Part shown: one piece after another, positions 28,387 through 37,064 of the stretch
Position numbering within the stretch: position 1 is the stretch's first letter
Layout: each line of letters begins with the position of its first letter
NCBI GenBank assembly: GCA_016786595.1
Contig: JAEUWB010000060.1
Span: 186,001-250,000 of the forward strand
DNA length: 64,000 bases
Source: a bacterium
Lineage (GTDB): Bacteria > Bdellovibrionota_C > UBA2361 > SZUA-149 > JAEUWB01
Reading direction: 5' to 3'
Translations under genes and position numbers: made by a program
Notes under the pieces: model-generated
Database searches by the model: none
What the model was told of the DNA's origin: nothing
What the model saw: the letters and a program-made list of their open reading frames with translations, nothing else

Positions 28387-28587
28387 ATGCCACAAATTGT
28401 TCTTAATGGAGAAAAGCGAGAAGTCCGGGCGCAGTCAATTTCTGAACTTCTGGTCGAGTGCAACTTAGTTAATAAAAGAGTTGCAATCGAGCTGAACCAT
28501 AACGTTGTCCCTAAAGACCAACACAGCTCGACGAAAATTTCTCATGGAGACCGGGTCGAAGTTGTCCAATTTGTCGGCGGCGGCTAA
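28387..28587 (+). CDS. thiS: Sulfur carrier protein ThiS
   Basis: 66 residues of ubiquitin-like beta-grasp fold ending in the diagnostic GG (VEVVQFVGGG), whose terminal glycine is adenylated and converted to thiocarboxylate as sulfur donor for the thiazole ring. NGEKREV and ISELLVECNLVNKRVAIELNHNVVPK follow family spacing. The next gene is thiG, its direct partner. Confidence 0.92.
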   Translation: MPQIVLNGEKREVRAQSISELLVECNLVNKRVAIELNHNVVPKDQHSSTKISHGDRVEVVQFVGGG

Positions 28588-28616
28588 TTGATCTATTTTG
28601 GACAAAGATCTTAGAC

Positions 28617-28654
28617 TTTAGCTTAGGCTTGAACTTAAGCTAAAGGATTTTTTT
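28617..28654 (+). terminator. Intrinsic terminator between thiS and thiG, built from a dispersed repeat
   Basis: TTTAGCTTA (28617-28625) pairs with TAAGCTAAA (28636-28644) around a ten-base loop, followed by GGA and seven T residues (28648-28654). The loop and 5' arm contain the CTTAGGCTTGAACTT word that recurs in intergenic repeats elsewhere in the window. It should reduce read-through from trxA-thiS into thiG-thiE. Confidence 0.65.
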
Positions 28655-28666
28655 GAGTTGTCGTAT

Positions 28667-29449
28667 ATGAATCAATTAGACCAATACATAATTGGGAATA
28701 AAACTTTTACTTCGCGACTGATCGTTGGATCGGGAAAATATAAAAGTTTTCAAGAAACTGCTGAAGCTACTAAAGCCTCAGGTGCCGAAATGATTACTGT
28801 TGCTGTGCGCCGTGTCAACATTACTGACGCAAAACAAGATAACCTACTCGACTATTTAAATGATATTCCTAATCTGATCATCCTTCCCAACACTGCCGGC
28901 TGCTATACTTTAGAGGACTGCCTACGCACTGCGCGACTTGCACGTGAGGCTGGAGTTTCAGATTTTGTTAAAGTTGAAGTGATCGGCGATGAAAAAACGC
29001 TTTTCCCGGATAACGAACTCACGATTAAGGCGGTCGAAGTTTTGACTAAGGAAGGATTCTATTGTTTGCCCTATATCACCGATGACCCGATTGTTGCACG
29101 AAAGTGTCAAGATGTAGGAGCAGCGGCCGTCATGCCACTTGCTGCTCCAATTGGAAGTGGTTTGGGAATTCAAAATCCTTATAATTTAATGATTATTATT
29201 GAGCAGGCAAAAGTTCCAGTGATTGTTGATGCTGGGGTTGGAACTGCCTCCGATGCTTCACGTTGTTTGGAACTTGGCGCTGCTGCCGTACTTACAAATT
29301 CTGCGATTGCTTGCGCAAAAAATCCTGTTTTAATGGCAACCGCGATGAAAGCTGCGTGTGTCGCTGGCAGAAATGCCTACCTTGCTGGACGCATGCCGAA
29401 GAAATTGTATGCTCACGCTTCAAGTCCACTGACTGGGCTAATTAACTGA
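28667..29449 (+). CDS. thiG: Thiazole synthase ThiG
   Basis: Makes the thiazole phosphate half of thiamine from deoxyxylulose phosphate, a glycine or tyrosine-derived imine and ThiS thiocarboxylate. A TIM barrel of 260 residues. Visible family blocks: [50 protein letters not shown] and [22 protein letters not shown] chose the ATG at 28667, with GAG nine bases before, over the TTG at 28658. No thiH, thiO or thiF is adjacent. Confidence 0.95.
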   Translation: MNQLDQYIIGNKTFTSRLIVGSGKYKSFQETAEATKASGAEMITVAVRRVNITDAKQDNLLDYLNDIPNLIILPNTAGCYTLEDCLRTARLAREAGVSDFVKVEVIGDEKTLFPDNELTIKAVEVLTKEGFYCLPYITDDPIVARKCQDVGAAAVMPLAAPIGSGLGIQNPYNLMIIIEQAKVPVIVDAGVGTASDASRCLELGAAAVLTNSAIACAKNPVLMATAMKAACVAGRNAYLAGRMPKKLYAHASSPLTGLIN

Positions 29450-29456
29450 GTTTGCG

Positions 29457-30056
29457 ATGTCAGAAAAGCAGCTTTACATTATCACTAATGGAAGCCTAGC
29501 TGATGACGAAAGAAAGTTTCAGGACAAGATTGTTGAGATTATCAGTCGTGAGTCTAAACGCAGCTTTGCTCTAGTTTTACGCGAGCAAGTTGGCAACAAT
29601 CCCGCCTCAGATAAATTACTCTATACTCTTGGGCTTAAAATTAAAGACCTTTGTGTAAAGCACGATATTAAACTGATTATGCATCGACGCTTGGACATTG
29701 CTTTGGCGATTAATGCTGACGGAGTACATCTCAACGCTGCCTCGCTGAGCATTGCGCAAGTCCGAAAGCTTGCAAAAGATAGTTTATTAGTTGGCTATTC
29801 TGCGCATTCTATCGGCGAAATTTTAAACGCAGAAAAGTCGGGCGCAGATTATGTATTTTTAAGCCCAATTTTTGCTTCGCTTTCCAAGCCAGATCATACG
29901 CGTCCTCCTCTAGGGATTGAAGCACTAACAGAGATTTCGGGACAAATAAGCATTCCAGTCATTGCTTTAGGAGGAATAACTCCGATAAATGCTCAAGACT
30001 GTATTAGTGCTGGAGCTTTCGGCTATGCTAGTATCGGAAGTTTATGGAAAGAATAG
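29457..30056 (+). CDS. thiE: Thiamine phosphate synthase family protein (ThiE/TenI)
   Basis: 199 residues of a TIM-barrel protein of the ThiE/TenI family. ThiE joins the pyrimidine and thiazole halves; TenI aromatises the thiazole. Visible: KLIMHRRLDIALAINADGVHLNA, VGYSAHSIGEILNAEKSGADYVFLSPIF, VIALGGITPINAQDC and the closing phosphate-binding GYASIGSLW. Typical ThiE has the sequence GQxD in the substrate loop; here it is NADGVHLNAASLSI, so TenI-like activity is a fair alternative. It begins seven bases after thiG. Confidence 0.85.
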   Translation: MSEKQLYIITNGSLADDERKFQDKIVEIISRESKRSFALVLREQVGNNPASDKLLYTLGLKIKDLCVKHDIKLIMHRRLDIALAINADGVHLNAASLSIAQVRKLAKDSLLVGYSAHSIGEILNAEKSGADYVFLSPIFASLSKPDHTRPPLGIEALTEISGQISIPVIALGGITPINAQDCISAGAFGYASIGSLWKE

Positions 30057-30067
30057 GGAACCTGCTT

Positions 30068-31159
30068 ATGAACTACAAATTCTATAAAGTATTATTTTTC
30101 GGATTCTGCATAACAGTACCATTAATTTCCATTGCCGATAAACCGAATATTAAGATTGGTGTAATTGCTCCCTTAACTGGGGGCAATGCGATTGCCGGCG
30201 AAGATATCAGACGGGTAATCGAACTAGCTAAGACGCGCTTAGAATCTACAGCAAAGAAGCACAACTACAGCTTTATTTTTGAAGATGGGCAGTGTGGTAG
30301 CGGCAGCGCAACGATTACCGCAGTTAAGAAATTAATTGATCTAGATCGAGTCTCAGGCTTAATTGTTGGCTGTAGCGGTGAGATTTTGCAAGCTGGCCCG
30401 ATCGTTGAACGCGCTAAAATTCCAACAGTAGTAGTTTATGCTAGTCACAAAGATGTGCGCAATCTTGGTCAATTTATCTTTAGGACTTGGATCGATATGG
30501 AGCGCAGTATGGACCCGATGGTCAAGCTCCTCGAGCAAGAACAAGCCCAAAAAGTTGCACTACTAACCGAAGAAATGCCCTATACAATTGGCATGAAAGG
30601 CTTATTGTCTGAAAAGTTAGGCTCAAGAATTGCTGCAGCGGAAGATATTCCACTTGATACAACTGACATCCGCCAGTCGTTGATCAAAGTTCGCGCCAAA
30701 CAGCCAGATGCTTATTACTTGAATGCAGGTTCTGCAAAATCTATTGCCTTATATTTAAAACAAGCTAAGGAGCTTGGGATTAAAGGACCTTTTTATTCTT
30801 ACCTGCCAGGTGAAAAGGAGTTTTTAGAAATTTCAGCTGCTTACAACGAAGGGTTCAGGACACTGTCTTTTCCTGAAATTTCTGCGACCGATCCAGTTTA
30901 TGCCAAGCTGCTTGAAGACTATCGCACTCGATATAATGAGTTACCACGCTATGCCTTTTTAGCTGCTGCAACTCATGATGGCGTGCAAGCCTTAATTGAC
31001 GCTTTTGAAACAGTTGGGACTAATGCTGATCAAGTGCAGGGGTACTTAAGCAGCTATAAGACTCAAGGAGCGCTTGGCACTGTTGAATTTGATGAAAATG
31101 GTGACGTGAAAAATGTAACGCTTGTGGTCAAACAGGTAAGATCAGGTCGGCTCGAGTAG
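30068..31159 (+). CDS. Periplasmic ABC substrate-binding protein, Leu/Ile/Val type
   Basis: 363 residues with a signal peptide (VLFFGFCITVPLISIADKP) followed by the two-lobed type I periplasmic-binding fold: IKIGVIAPLTGGNAIAGEDIRRVIELA, then VSGLIVGCSGEILQAGPIVERAKIPTVV. This family (LivK-like) binds branched-chain amino acids, amides or other small ligands. AGGGAA precedes the ATG at 30068. It follows thiE by 11 bases but no permease or ATPase gene is nearby, so its transporter must be elsewhere. Whether its ligand relates to thiamine is unknown. Confidence 0.85.
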   Translation: MNYKFYKVLFFGFCITVPLISIADKPNIKIGVIAPLTGGNAIAGEDIRRVIELAKTRLESTAKKHNYSFIFEDGQCGSGSATITAVKKLIDLDRVSGLIVGCSGEILQAGPIVERAKIPTVVVYASHKDVRNLGQFIFRTWIDMERSMDPMVKLLEQEQAQKVALLTEEMPYTIGMKGLLSEKLGSRIAAAEDIPLDTTDIRQSLIKVRAKQPDAYYLNAGSAKSIALYLKQAKELGIKGPFYSYLPGEKEFLEISAAYNEGFRTLSFPEISATDPVYAKLLEDYRTRYNELPRYAFLAAATHDGVQALIDAFETVGTNADQVQGYLSSYKTQGALGTVEFDENGDVKNVTLVVKQVRSGRLE

Positions 31160-31166
31160 TGAGCTC

Positions 31167-31205
31167 TTAGCGGGAAGCGAGCAAGTTCTTCCCGCTAATT
31201 TCTTT
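31167..31205 (+). terminator. Intrinsic terminator between convergent genes
   Basis: A perfect 11-base stem, TTAGCGGGAAG (31167-31177) with CTTCCCGCTAA (31188-31198), then TTTCTTTA. It lies between the plus-strand thi operon and the minus-strand rpsT gene and may serve both. Confidence 0.75.
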
Positions 31206-31473
31206 ACTTAGCAGCTGTTTTTGATACACGCGTGGTTAAGCGAGAAATCTTTCTGCTGGCGGTTTTACGGTGCATAATGCCACGTGAAACTGCGCGGTCG
31301 AGCAAAGTTGTTGCTAGCTTAACTTGGTCACGAGCATCTGTCATTTTTCCAGCTTCAAGAAATGCTAAAGCTTTCTTAACAGTCGTGCGGATAGTGGTTT
31401 CAGCCAGATTGTTACGCGCCTTACGCTTTAAGCTTTGACGGTGACGTTTAATTGCAGATTTATGTGTAGCCAT
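31204..31473 (-). CDS. rpsT: 30S ribosomal protein S20
   Basis: 89 residues, lysine/arginine-rich and helical, binding 16S rRNA early in 30S assembly. Diagnostic text: ATHKSAIKRHRQSLKRKARN at the N-terminus and LLDRAVSRGIMHRKTASRKISRLTTRV near the C-terminus. It stands alone, as usual for rpsT, with its own promoter upstream and a terminator downstream. Confidence 0.97.
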   Translation of the reverse strand: MATHKSAIKRHRQSLKRKARNNLAETTIRTTVKKALAFLEAGKMTDARDQVKLATTLLDRAVSRGIMHRKTASRKISRLTTRVSKTAAK

Positions 31474-31510
31474 AATTAAATCAAATTTCCTTAAAAATTA
31501 ATGAATCGGA

Positions 31511-31539
31511 CTTATATAAAAGCCCAGGAATAATTGCAA
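31511..31539 (-). promoter_or_regulatory. Putative rpsT promoter
   Basis: On the minus strand TTGCAA (31539-31534), 17 bases, then TATAAG (31516-31511). Spacing is ideal and both boxes are near consensus; the start codon is about 40 bases downstream. Confidence 0.55.
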
Positions 31540-31571
31540 ATCAGGCCCTGAGGCGCAATCAGTTGGAAATA

Positions 31572-33404
31572 TTATACATCTCGAATAACGCTAGGTTTTT
31601 GCAGTGCCCTCAGAGCATTTAAGACCGATGCTAAATCTATTATTTCCTGTCCAATTGCACCTGCTACCGGCGAAAGTAGCCCTGTTGCTGCCAAATACAT
31701 TCCACCAATACTTAAGATCATCCCACCGATTGCGCTTTGTAATGCGATTGCTCGCATCCGCTCAGCGATGTGCAGAAATTCATCGACTTTAGTCAGCGAG
31801 GCATCGAGGATTAACACACCAGCCGCTTCAGTTGTAACCTCGCTACGATGACCTAAAGCTATGCCTACTGTTGCTGCGGCGAGTGCTGGCGCATCATTAA
31901 TTCCATCGCCAATGAAAATGGTTGGAGCCTTCCTAGTTTCAGCAGTAACAATCTGGACTTTTTCTTCCGGTGACTTCTCGGCGTGAATTTCCTGAATCCC
32001 TACTTTCTCGGCCAGATAAGTGACTTCAGAAAGTCGATCTCCGGAGACAATCATTGATTTAGTAATCCCATGGCGAGGCTCTAGATGTGAAAGGAAATGC
32101 TTGCTTTCAGGGCGAGCTTCGTCATGGAAGGTAATTGTCCCGGCAAGCTTGTTGTCGATTAAAACCACACATTCGAGGCCAGTTTTTTGGGCAGGCAATT
32201 GCCGTTGCTGATCCGCGCTAAGCTTTGCCCGGCCAGTAACAAAAATCTGCTGACCTAGGATTTCGCCCCGCAAACCCTCGCCGGGCTTTTCTGAGAGCGC
32301 TTCGGAAATTTCTAGAGTAATTCCGTTTTTTTTCGCGTAATCTAGGATTGCCTGCGCAAGTGGGTGCTTCGAATATTGTTCAAGGCTTGCTGTGAGTTTG
32401 ACAAGTTGGTTTTCTGGGAAGTCTAGGCCTGTTACTTTTGTAACCGTTGGAATCCCAATCGTAAGTGTGCCAGTTTTATCGAGGATAATTGTCTTTGCAG
32501 TGGGTGTAAGCTCAAGCACGCTCGGATCGCGAATAATCATGCCACGCTTTGCTGCCAGTGAAATCGACCCAATAATCGCTACTGGTATTGCAATTAACAG
32601 TGGGCAAGGTGTGGCAATTGTCAGCACAGCAAGAAAGCGTGAACTATCGCCAGAAAAATACCAAGCAATGATGGCAATGCTTAGCGCAATCGGGGTGTAA
32701 ATTGCACCAAGACTATCGCCGAGGCGTTTCATGCGGATTTTGCTTTGAGAGCTTTCACGCATCACTTCAACTACTTTTGCATAACGCGAGTCAGTCGCAA
32801 TTTTGGAAGCTCGAATCACGAGAGTTGACTCGCCATTGATTGTTCCCGAATACACTTCAGTGCCTGGTGTTTTAGGAATTTTGTAAGGCTCACCACTCAG
32901 ATAAGATTCATCCATATGGCCGCGGCCTTCGACAACTGAACCATCGACTGGGCAAGTTTCAAATGGCAGCACCACGACTAGGTCACCAACTTGAACGGAC
33001 TCTACAGATACATCAATTAGACCAGTGCTCGTGCGTTTGTGCGCAATTCGTGGCATGCGTTCAGCTAGAATTTTTAAAATCGAAGACGCTTTGCGGACAG
33101 CATAGCCCTCTAGGGTCTGCCCACCGGAAAGCATGAGCACCACGAGTGAGCCAGCTAGATATTCACCAAGGATGAGGGAGGTGATAATTGAGATGCCGGC
33201 AAGTAGGTCTGACCCGAATTCAGCTTTGAGTGCGGCTTTGAGTAGGTCGTAACAAAGAGATGAGCCGCCAAGGACAATACTAAAAACTAAGGGGATATGA
33301 GTAAGCGTGGCTTCTGTGCCATGGAAAAAAGCTAATCCAGTCGAGATTAGTAAAGCAGCTAAAGTGCCAAGTGCAATCCAGGAATTTCGATCGAGCTTAA
33401 TCAT
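31572..33404 (-). CDS. Heavy-metal P1B-type ATPase with a TPCP metal motif
   Basis: A metal-exporting P-type ATPase of 610 residues. Visible: the phosphorylation site DKTGTLTIG, the actuator loop YLSGEP, the ATP-domain HP motif KHPLAQAI, and the hinge GDGINDAPALAAATVGIALG. The transmembrane metal motif reads IATPCPLLIAIP, i.e. TPCP rather than the CPC or SPC of well-studied copper, zinc or cobalt pumps, so the metal is uncertain. There is no N-terminal HMA metal-binding domain, making it shorter than most. The ATG at 33404 lies just after mazG's stop; the TTG at 33407 is an alternative. MazG is upstream in the same direction. Confidence 0.92.
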   Translation of the reverse strand: MIKLDRNSWIALGTLAALLISTGLAFFHGTEATLTHIPLVFSIVLGGSSLCYDLLKAALKAEFGSDLLAGISIITSLILGEYLAGSLVVLMLSGGQTLEGYAVRKASSILKILAERMPRIAHKRTSTGLIDVSVESVQVGDLVVVLPFETCPVDGSVVEGRGHMDESYLSGEPYKIPKTPGTEVYSGTINGESTLVIRASKIATDSRYAKVVEVMRESSQSKIRMKRLGDSLGAIYTPIALSIAIIAWYFSGDSSRFLAVLTIATPCPLLIAIPVAIIGSISLAAKRGMIIRDPSVLELTPTAKTIILDKTGTLTIGIPTVTKVTGLDFPENQLVKLTASLEQYSKHPLAQAILDYAKKNGITLEISEALSEKPGEGLRGEILGQQIFVTGRAKLSADQQRQLPAQKTGLECVVLIDNKLAGTITFHDEARPESKHFLSHLEPRHGITKSMIVSGDRLSEVTYLAEKVGIQEIHAEKSPEEKVQIVTAETRKAPTIFIGDGINDAPALAAATVGIALGHRSEVTTEAAGVLILDASLTKVDEFLHIAERMRAIALQSAIGGMILSIGGMYLAATGLLSPVAGAIGQEIIDLASVLNALRALQKPSVIRDV

Positions 33405-33410
33405 CAAGAC

Positions 33411-34223
33411 TTATTTAGTGACTTTTTTAATTTGTTGCCAGGCAGCTTCCATTTCTTCAAGGGAACATTCAGCAATAGGTCGCGGTAATAATGCTTGCAT
33501 TTGATGAAACCTATCAGTGAAGCGTGCCGAGCATGAATGTAGGGCATCTTCAGCTTGAAACCCTAAAAACCTTGCAAGTTGCGCAAGAGCAAAAAGTAAG
33601 TCACCCAGCTCATGCTGGAGGCGCTGCTTGCGATTGGGACTATCAACAGCGTTAATCTCAACTTCAAGTTCATGCATTTCTTCTTTAATTTTATCCCAAA
33701 CCTCTTGAGCTGAAGTCCAATCAAAGTGAACTTTTGCTGCGCGTTGACCAATGCGCTGGGCGCGGCTTAATGCGGGCATGCCTCTTGGAATACCTTCGAG
33801 CATGAAACGTGGTCCCTTGTCCTCAGCTGTTTTAACTTTGCTGCCTTCTTCGCTTTTAATGCGTTCCCAATTGAGTAATACATCTTTAGTGCTAGTGACT
33901 TGTTTATCGCCGAAAACATGGGGATGACGACGGATCATTTTTTCTGAGATTTGTTCGGTCACTGCGTTGATATCAAATGCCCCGCGGTCTTTTGCTAGCT
34001 GCGCGTGTAAAACAACTTGTAGTAACACATCGCCTAATTCTTCTTTTAAGGATTGGTCGTTTTGATCTTCAATTGCATCAAGCAGTTCATATGTTTCCTC
34101 AACAAGATAGGGCCTTAGGGTCTCGTGAGTTTGTTCAAGGTCCCAAGGACAGCCACCGTTTGGGTCACGGAGTTTGGCGATGATCTCAACGAATTTTGCG
34201 AAAGTGGTTTGTGGATTACTCAT
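33411..34223 (-). CDS. mazG: Nucleoside triphosphate pyrophosphohydrolase MazG
   Basis: 270 residues, the long two-domain MazG that hydrolyses nucleoside triphosphates (including aberrant ones) to monophosphates. The first domain has CPWDLEQTHETLRPYLVEETYELLDAI, with the EExxE metal ligands, and EELGDVLLQVVLHAQLA; the second has the matching EEMHELEVEI and ELGDLLFALAQLARFLG. It precedes the P1B ATPase by six bases and is likely co-transcribed with it without functional link. Confidence 0.95.
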   Translation of the reverse strand: MSNPQTTFAKFVEIIAKLRDPNGGCPWDLEQTHETLRPYLVEETYELLDAIEDQNDQSLKEELGDVLLQVVLHAQLAKDRGAFDINAVTEQISEKMIRRHPHVFGDKQVTSTKDVLLNWERIKSEEGSKVKTAEDKGPRFMLEGIPRGMPALSRAQRIGQRAAKVHFDWTSAQEVWDKIKEEMHELEVEINAVDSPNRKQRLQHELGDLLFALAQLARFLGFQAEDALHSCSARFTDRFHQMQALLPRPIAECSLEEMEAAWQQIKKVTK

Positions 34224-34387
34224 AGGCGGAGCTTATCCTGATGGATTACTGATAGCAATCGGTGAGATTTTTTAACTTAGGCTTGAATGTGAACTTAGCC
34301 TTCACCTGATTTATTGAAGTAGAAAGGAGAAGGAAAAGGGGAAGTATAAGTTCAAGCCGAAGAATTGGATCGAAATGTTACTTAACA
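34224..34387. repeat. Dispersed repeat copy B in the mazG-pilU gap
   Basis: CTTAGGCTTGAA (34277-34288) and AAGGGGAAGTATAAGTTCAAGCCGAAG (34336-34362) bound a purine-rich middle. The two ends are inverted relative to each other. The second half matches 321-338 and 55451-55490 closely. No gene is evident. Confidence 0.6.
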
Positions 34388-34713
34388 AAGTCACCCCCAA
34401 GAGAAAACTTTCGTTTTCTTTGGGCTGACCTTTCTTTTCCGAGCTGAGTTATTTGTCAATCAAGAGATTGACGATTGAGGTCACAAAAAGAAAACTTATC
34501 GCTTTCTTTTTGCTAACTTTTTCTTTCTCGCGCTGTATTTAATGGTTGTGCTTAGGCACAACGGTCAAAAGTCACCCCCAAGAGAAAACTTTCGTTTTCT
34601 TTGGGCTGACCTTTCTTTTCCGAGCTGAGTTATTTGTCAATCAAGAGATTGACGATTGAGGTCACAAAAAGAAAACTTACCGCTTTCTTTTTGCTAACTT
34701 TTTCTTTCTCGCG
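34388..34713. repeat. Two tandem 145-bp copies separated by 36 bp
   Basis: Bases 34388-34532 and 34569-34713 are the same sequence at a 181-bp offset, with a single difference (T at 34499, C at 34680). Each copy holds two small inverted repeats: AAGAGAAAAC/GTTTTCTTTG and GTCAATC/GATTGAC. The pyrimidine-rich word ending CTTTCTTTTCC reappears beside the aquaporin gene at 47219-47243. I see no open frame of note and no sign of a CRISPR array. Confidence 0.85.
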
Positions 34714-34727
34714 AAAGAAAAAGTTAG
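34694..34727 (-). terminator. Perfect 15-bp hairpin at the end of the pilU-like gene
   Basis: CTAACTTTTTCTTTC (34694-34708), loop TCGC, then its exact complement (34713-34727). It overlaps the stop codon of the minus-strand pilU-like gene and the end of the second 145-bp repeat. There is no T-run after it on either strand, so termination or RNA protection is likely but not certain. Confidence 0.5.
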
Positions 34728-35944
34728 TCGAATTGGATTTTGAGGGGTTCTTGTTTAGTAATTGGTTTAAGCACGGAGTCCTCGGTTGTATCTTCTTCGA
34801 CTGGGGCTACAGTTGGAGCTGGTGTGCCTGTAAAGGGACTGTTGGGTACGTCATCGTAGCTATCATCTGTTGTGAGTTTAATACGAAGTCGCAAGTTATT
34901 TGCGCTATCAGCATTTTTCAGCGCTTCTTCGAGGCTGATACGGCCAGCTTGATAAAGTTCGTAGAGATGTTGATCGAAGGACTGCATGCCTAAGTTTGTG
35001 CTTTTTTCGATTGCTTCTTTGAGTGAGCCAATTTCGCCCTTGTAGATTAAGTCTTTTACGCGCGGGCTGCCGAGCATAATTTCAACTGCAGGGATACGTT
35101 TGCTATCGACAGTGCGAATCAAGCGTTGGCTGACGATTCCGCGAATATTTAGGCTCAATTGTAAGTAAATTTGTTTGTGTTGAGCTGGTGGAAAGAAGTT
35201 CATGATTCGTTCCATTGCTTGGTAAGTGTTATTTGAGTGCAAGGTTGCAAAGCAAAGATGTCCAGTTTCGGCGTATGTAATTGCAGCACGCATAGTTTCT
35301 TCATCGCGCACTTCGCCGATCATAATTACATCGGGTGCTTGGCGTAGTGCCGAGCGTAGTGCGATATGGAAATCAGTTGTATCGATTCCGACTTCGCGCT
35401 GAGTGACAAGAGATTTTTTATGTTCGTGGACAAATTCAATTGGGTCTTCAACGCAGATAATGTGTCCCGCTTGATTGGTGTTACGATAATCAATCATTGA
35501 GGCGAGTGAAGTTGATTTACCTGATCCGGTTGCGCCCACGACGAGCACAAGCCCGCGCTTGGCCATTGATAAGTCCTGTAGAATTGGGGGGAGTCCAAGT
35601 TCTTCAAATGCTGGGATTTTATCTTTAATGCGGCGGATCACGAGTCCGATAAAGCCTTTTTGAATGAAGACACTGGCGCGGTAGCGGCCAAAATTTTTGT
35701 AATACAAGCTCAAAGTTAATTCATTTGAACGTAAAAATTCCTGCTGTTGTTTTTCGTTCATGATGCTGAGTGACAAGGCTTCTGTCGCTTCGGGTGACAA
35801 GACAGTCGATCCTGCCGGCCTGACAATGCCATTAATACGATAGGCTGGAGGGCTGCCGACTGTGACATAGAGGTCAGAGGCCTCGTGATCGTTCATGACT
35901 TGAAGTAAGCGTCTAATATCGAGAATGTTTGTTGGTGCTGTCAT
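34724..35944 (-). CDS. pilU: PilT/PilU-family pilus retraction ATPase
   Basis: A hexameric secretion-superfamily ATPase that depolymerises type IV pili at the inner membrane face. Walker A GATGSGKSTSLA, the Asp box, Walker B LRQAPDVIMIGEVRDEETM and the His box AETGHLCFATLHSNN are present. At 406 residues it is longer than PilT, with an acidic, proline-rich tail (SPFTGTPAPTVAPVEEDTTED), which is typical of PilU. It lies 31 bases downstream of the second ATPase gene, forming a pilT-pilU pair. Confidence 0.9.
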   Translation of the reverse strand: MTAPTNILDIRRLLQVMNDHEASDLYVTVGSPPAYRINGIVRPAGSTVLSPEATEALSLSIMNEKQQQEFLRSNELTLSLYYKNFGRYRASVFIQKGFIGLVIRRIKDKIPAFEELGLPPILQDLSMAKRGLVLVVGATGSGKSTSLASMIDYRNTNQAGHIICVEDPIEFVHEHKKSLVTQREVGIDTTDFHIALRSALRQAPDVIMIGEVRDEETMRAAITYAETGHLCFATLHSNNTYQAMERIMNFFPPAQHKQIYLQLSLNIRGIVSQRLIRTVDSKRIPAVEIMLGSPRVKDLIYKGEIGSLKEAIEKSTNLGMQSFDQHLYELYQAGRISLEEALKNADSANNLRLRIKLTTDDSYDDVPNSPFTGTPAPTVAPVEEDTTEDSVLKPITKQEPLKIQFD

Positions 35945-35975
35945 AAATGTCCTTACCGACTAGTTCTAAAATTTC

Positions 35976-37058
35976 TTAACGATGAGCTCCTGCCTGTTTG
36001 CCTCCTGTTGGATTATTAGATTCGGCAAAAAGATTAATATTGCCAGAGGCCTCAATCGCAGTTTCACGAGAAATTACACCCTTTTGAAAGAGTTCGATTA
36101 AAGCCATATCCATTGTGCGCATGCCGACATTTTGGCTGGTTTGCATCACACCAGGAATTTGGTGAATTTTTCCTTCGCGGACAAGGTTTCGCACAGCGGT
36201 TGAACCGGTCATGACTTCTAGAGCGGCAGCACGGCCTCCGCCAATTTTAGGCACTAATGTTTGGGTGATGATTGCTTCAATTGACTCAGAAAGCATGGCG
36301 CGAATCTGTGCTTGTTGTGCCGGAGGAAATACGTCGATAATACGGTCAACTGTTTTTGGCGCACTTGAGGTGTGGAGTGTTCCGAAAACTAAGTGACCAG
36401 TTTCAGCGGCTGTTAAGGCGAGTTGGATTGTTTCCAAGTCACGCATTTCGCCGACGAGAATGACGTCTGGGTCTTCACGTAGTGCGGCTTTAAGGGCGGT
36501 TGCGAATGATTTTGTATGCGGTCCGATTTCGCGTTGGTTGATCAAGCATTTTTTGGACTGGTGCACGAATTCGATAGGGTCTTCGATGGTTAAGATGTGA
36601 CCTTCAAAGTCGCTATTGAGGAAGTCGATCATTGCCGCAAGCGTTGTTGATTTACCAGAGCCTGTTGGACCAGTTACCAGAATCAGGCCTTTAGGTTTGC
36701 GAGTAAATTCTGCAAGCGAAGGAGGTAGATTCAGATCTTGCATGGTTAAGATTTTTGTTGGAATTGTTCTGAAGACTGCTCCCAGGCCGCGTTTCTGACG
36801 GAAAATATTAACACGAAAACGAGACTCTTCGCCGACTTCAATAGAGAAGTCGATATCGCTGGTTTCTTCAAAAACCTTACGTTGATGGTCGTTCATGATG
36901 TCGTAGAGCAGGCGATGTGTGTCTTCCTCGGTGAGATTTGGCATTTTAATACGCTTCATTTCGCCGTGAATACGGATGATTGGTGGTTCCCCGGCGCTGA
37001 TATGTAAGTCAGAGCCCTTTTGCTGTTGAGAAAACATTAATAATTGTGCGATATCCAT
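35976..37058 (-). CDS. pilT: Twitching motility ATPase PilT
   Basis: 360 residues. Walker A GPTGSGKSTTLAAMIDFLN, Walker B LREDPDVILVGEMRDLETIQ, His box AETGHLVFGTLHTSSAPKTVDRIIDVFPP and the C-terminal AIRNLIREGK-like box (TAVRNLVREGKIHQIPG) used for retraction all match PilT. AGGAA lies eight bases before the ATG at 37058, favoured over the TTG at 37064. Together with the two pilin-like genes at 14-15 kb it implies functional type IV pili or related filaments. Confidence 0.94.
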   Translation of the reverse strand: MDIAQLLMFSQQQKGSDLHISAGEPPIIRIHGEMKRIKMPNLTEEDTHRLLYDIMNDHQRKVFEETSDIDFSIEVGEESRFRVNIFRQKRGLGAVFRTIPTKILTMQDLNLPPSLAEFTRKPKGLILVTGPTGSGKSTTLAAMIDFLNSDFEGHILTIEDPIEFVHQSKKCLINQREIGPHTKSFATALKAALREDPDVILVGEMRDLETIQLALTAAETGHLVFGTLHTSSAPKTVDRIIDVFPPAQQAQIRAMLSESIEAIITQTLVPKIGGGRAAALEVMTGSTAVRNLVREGKIHQIPGVMQTSQNVGMRTMDMALIELFQKGVISRETAIEASGNINLFAESNNPTGGKQAGAHR

Positions 37059-37064
37059 GATCAA

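Noticed and set aside
28588-28666. TPP riboswitch near the thi genes
   Set aside because: None of the conserved TPP aptamer words (such as CTGAGA and ACCTGA) are present here or before trxA; only the terminator hairpin is visible.
34388-34713. CRISPR-like array
   Set aside because: There are only two copies, 145 bp each, with one spacer of 36 bp, and no cas gene. It is a tandem duplication.
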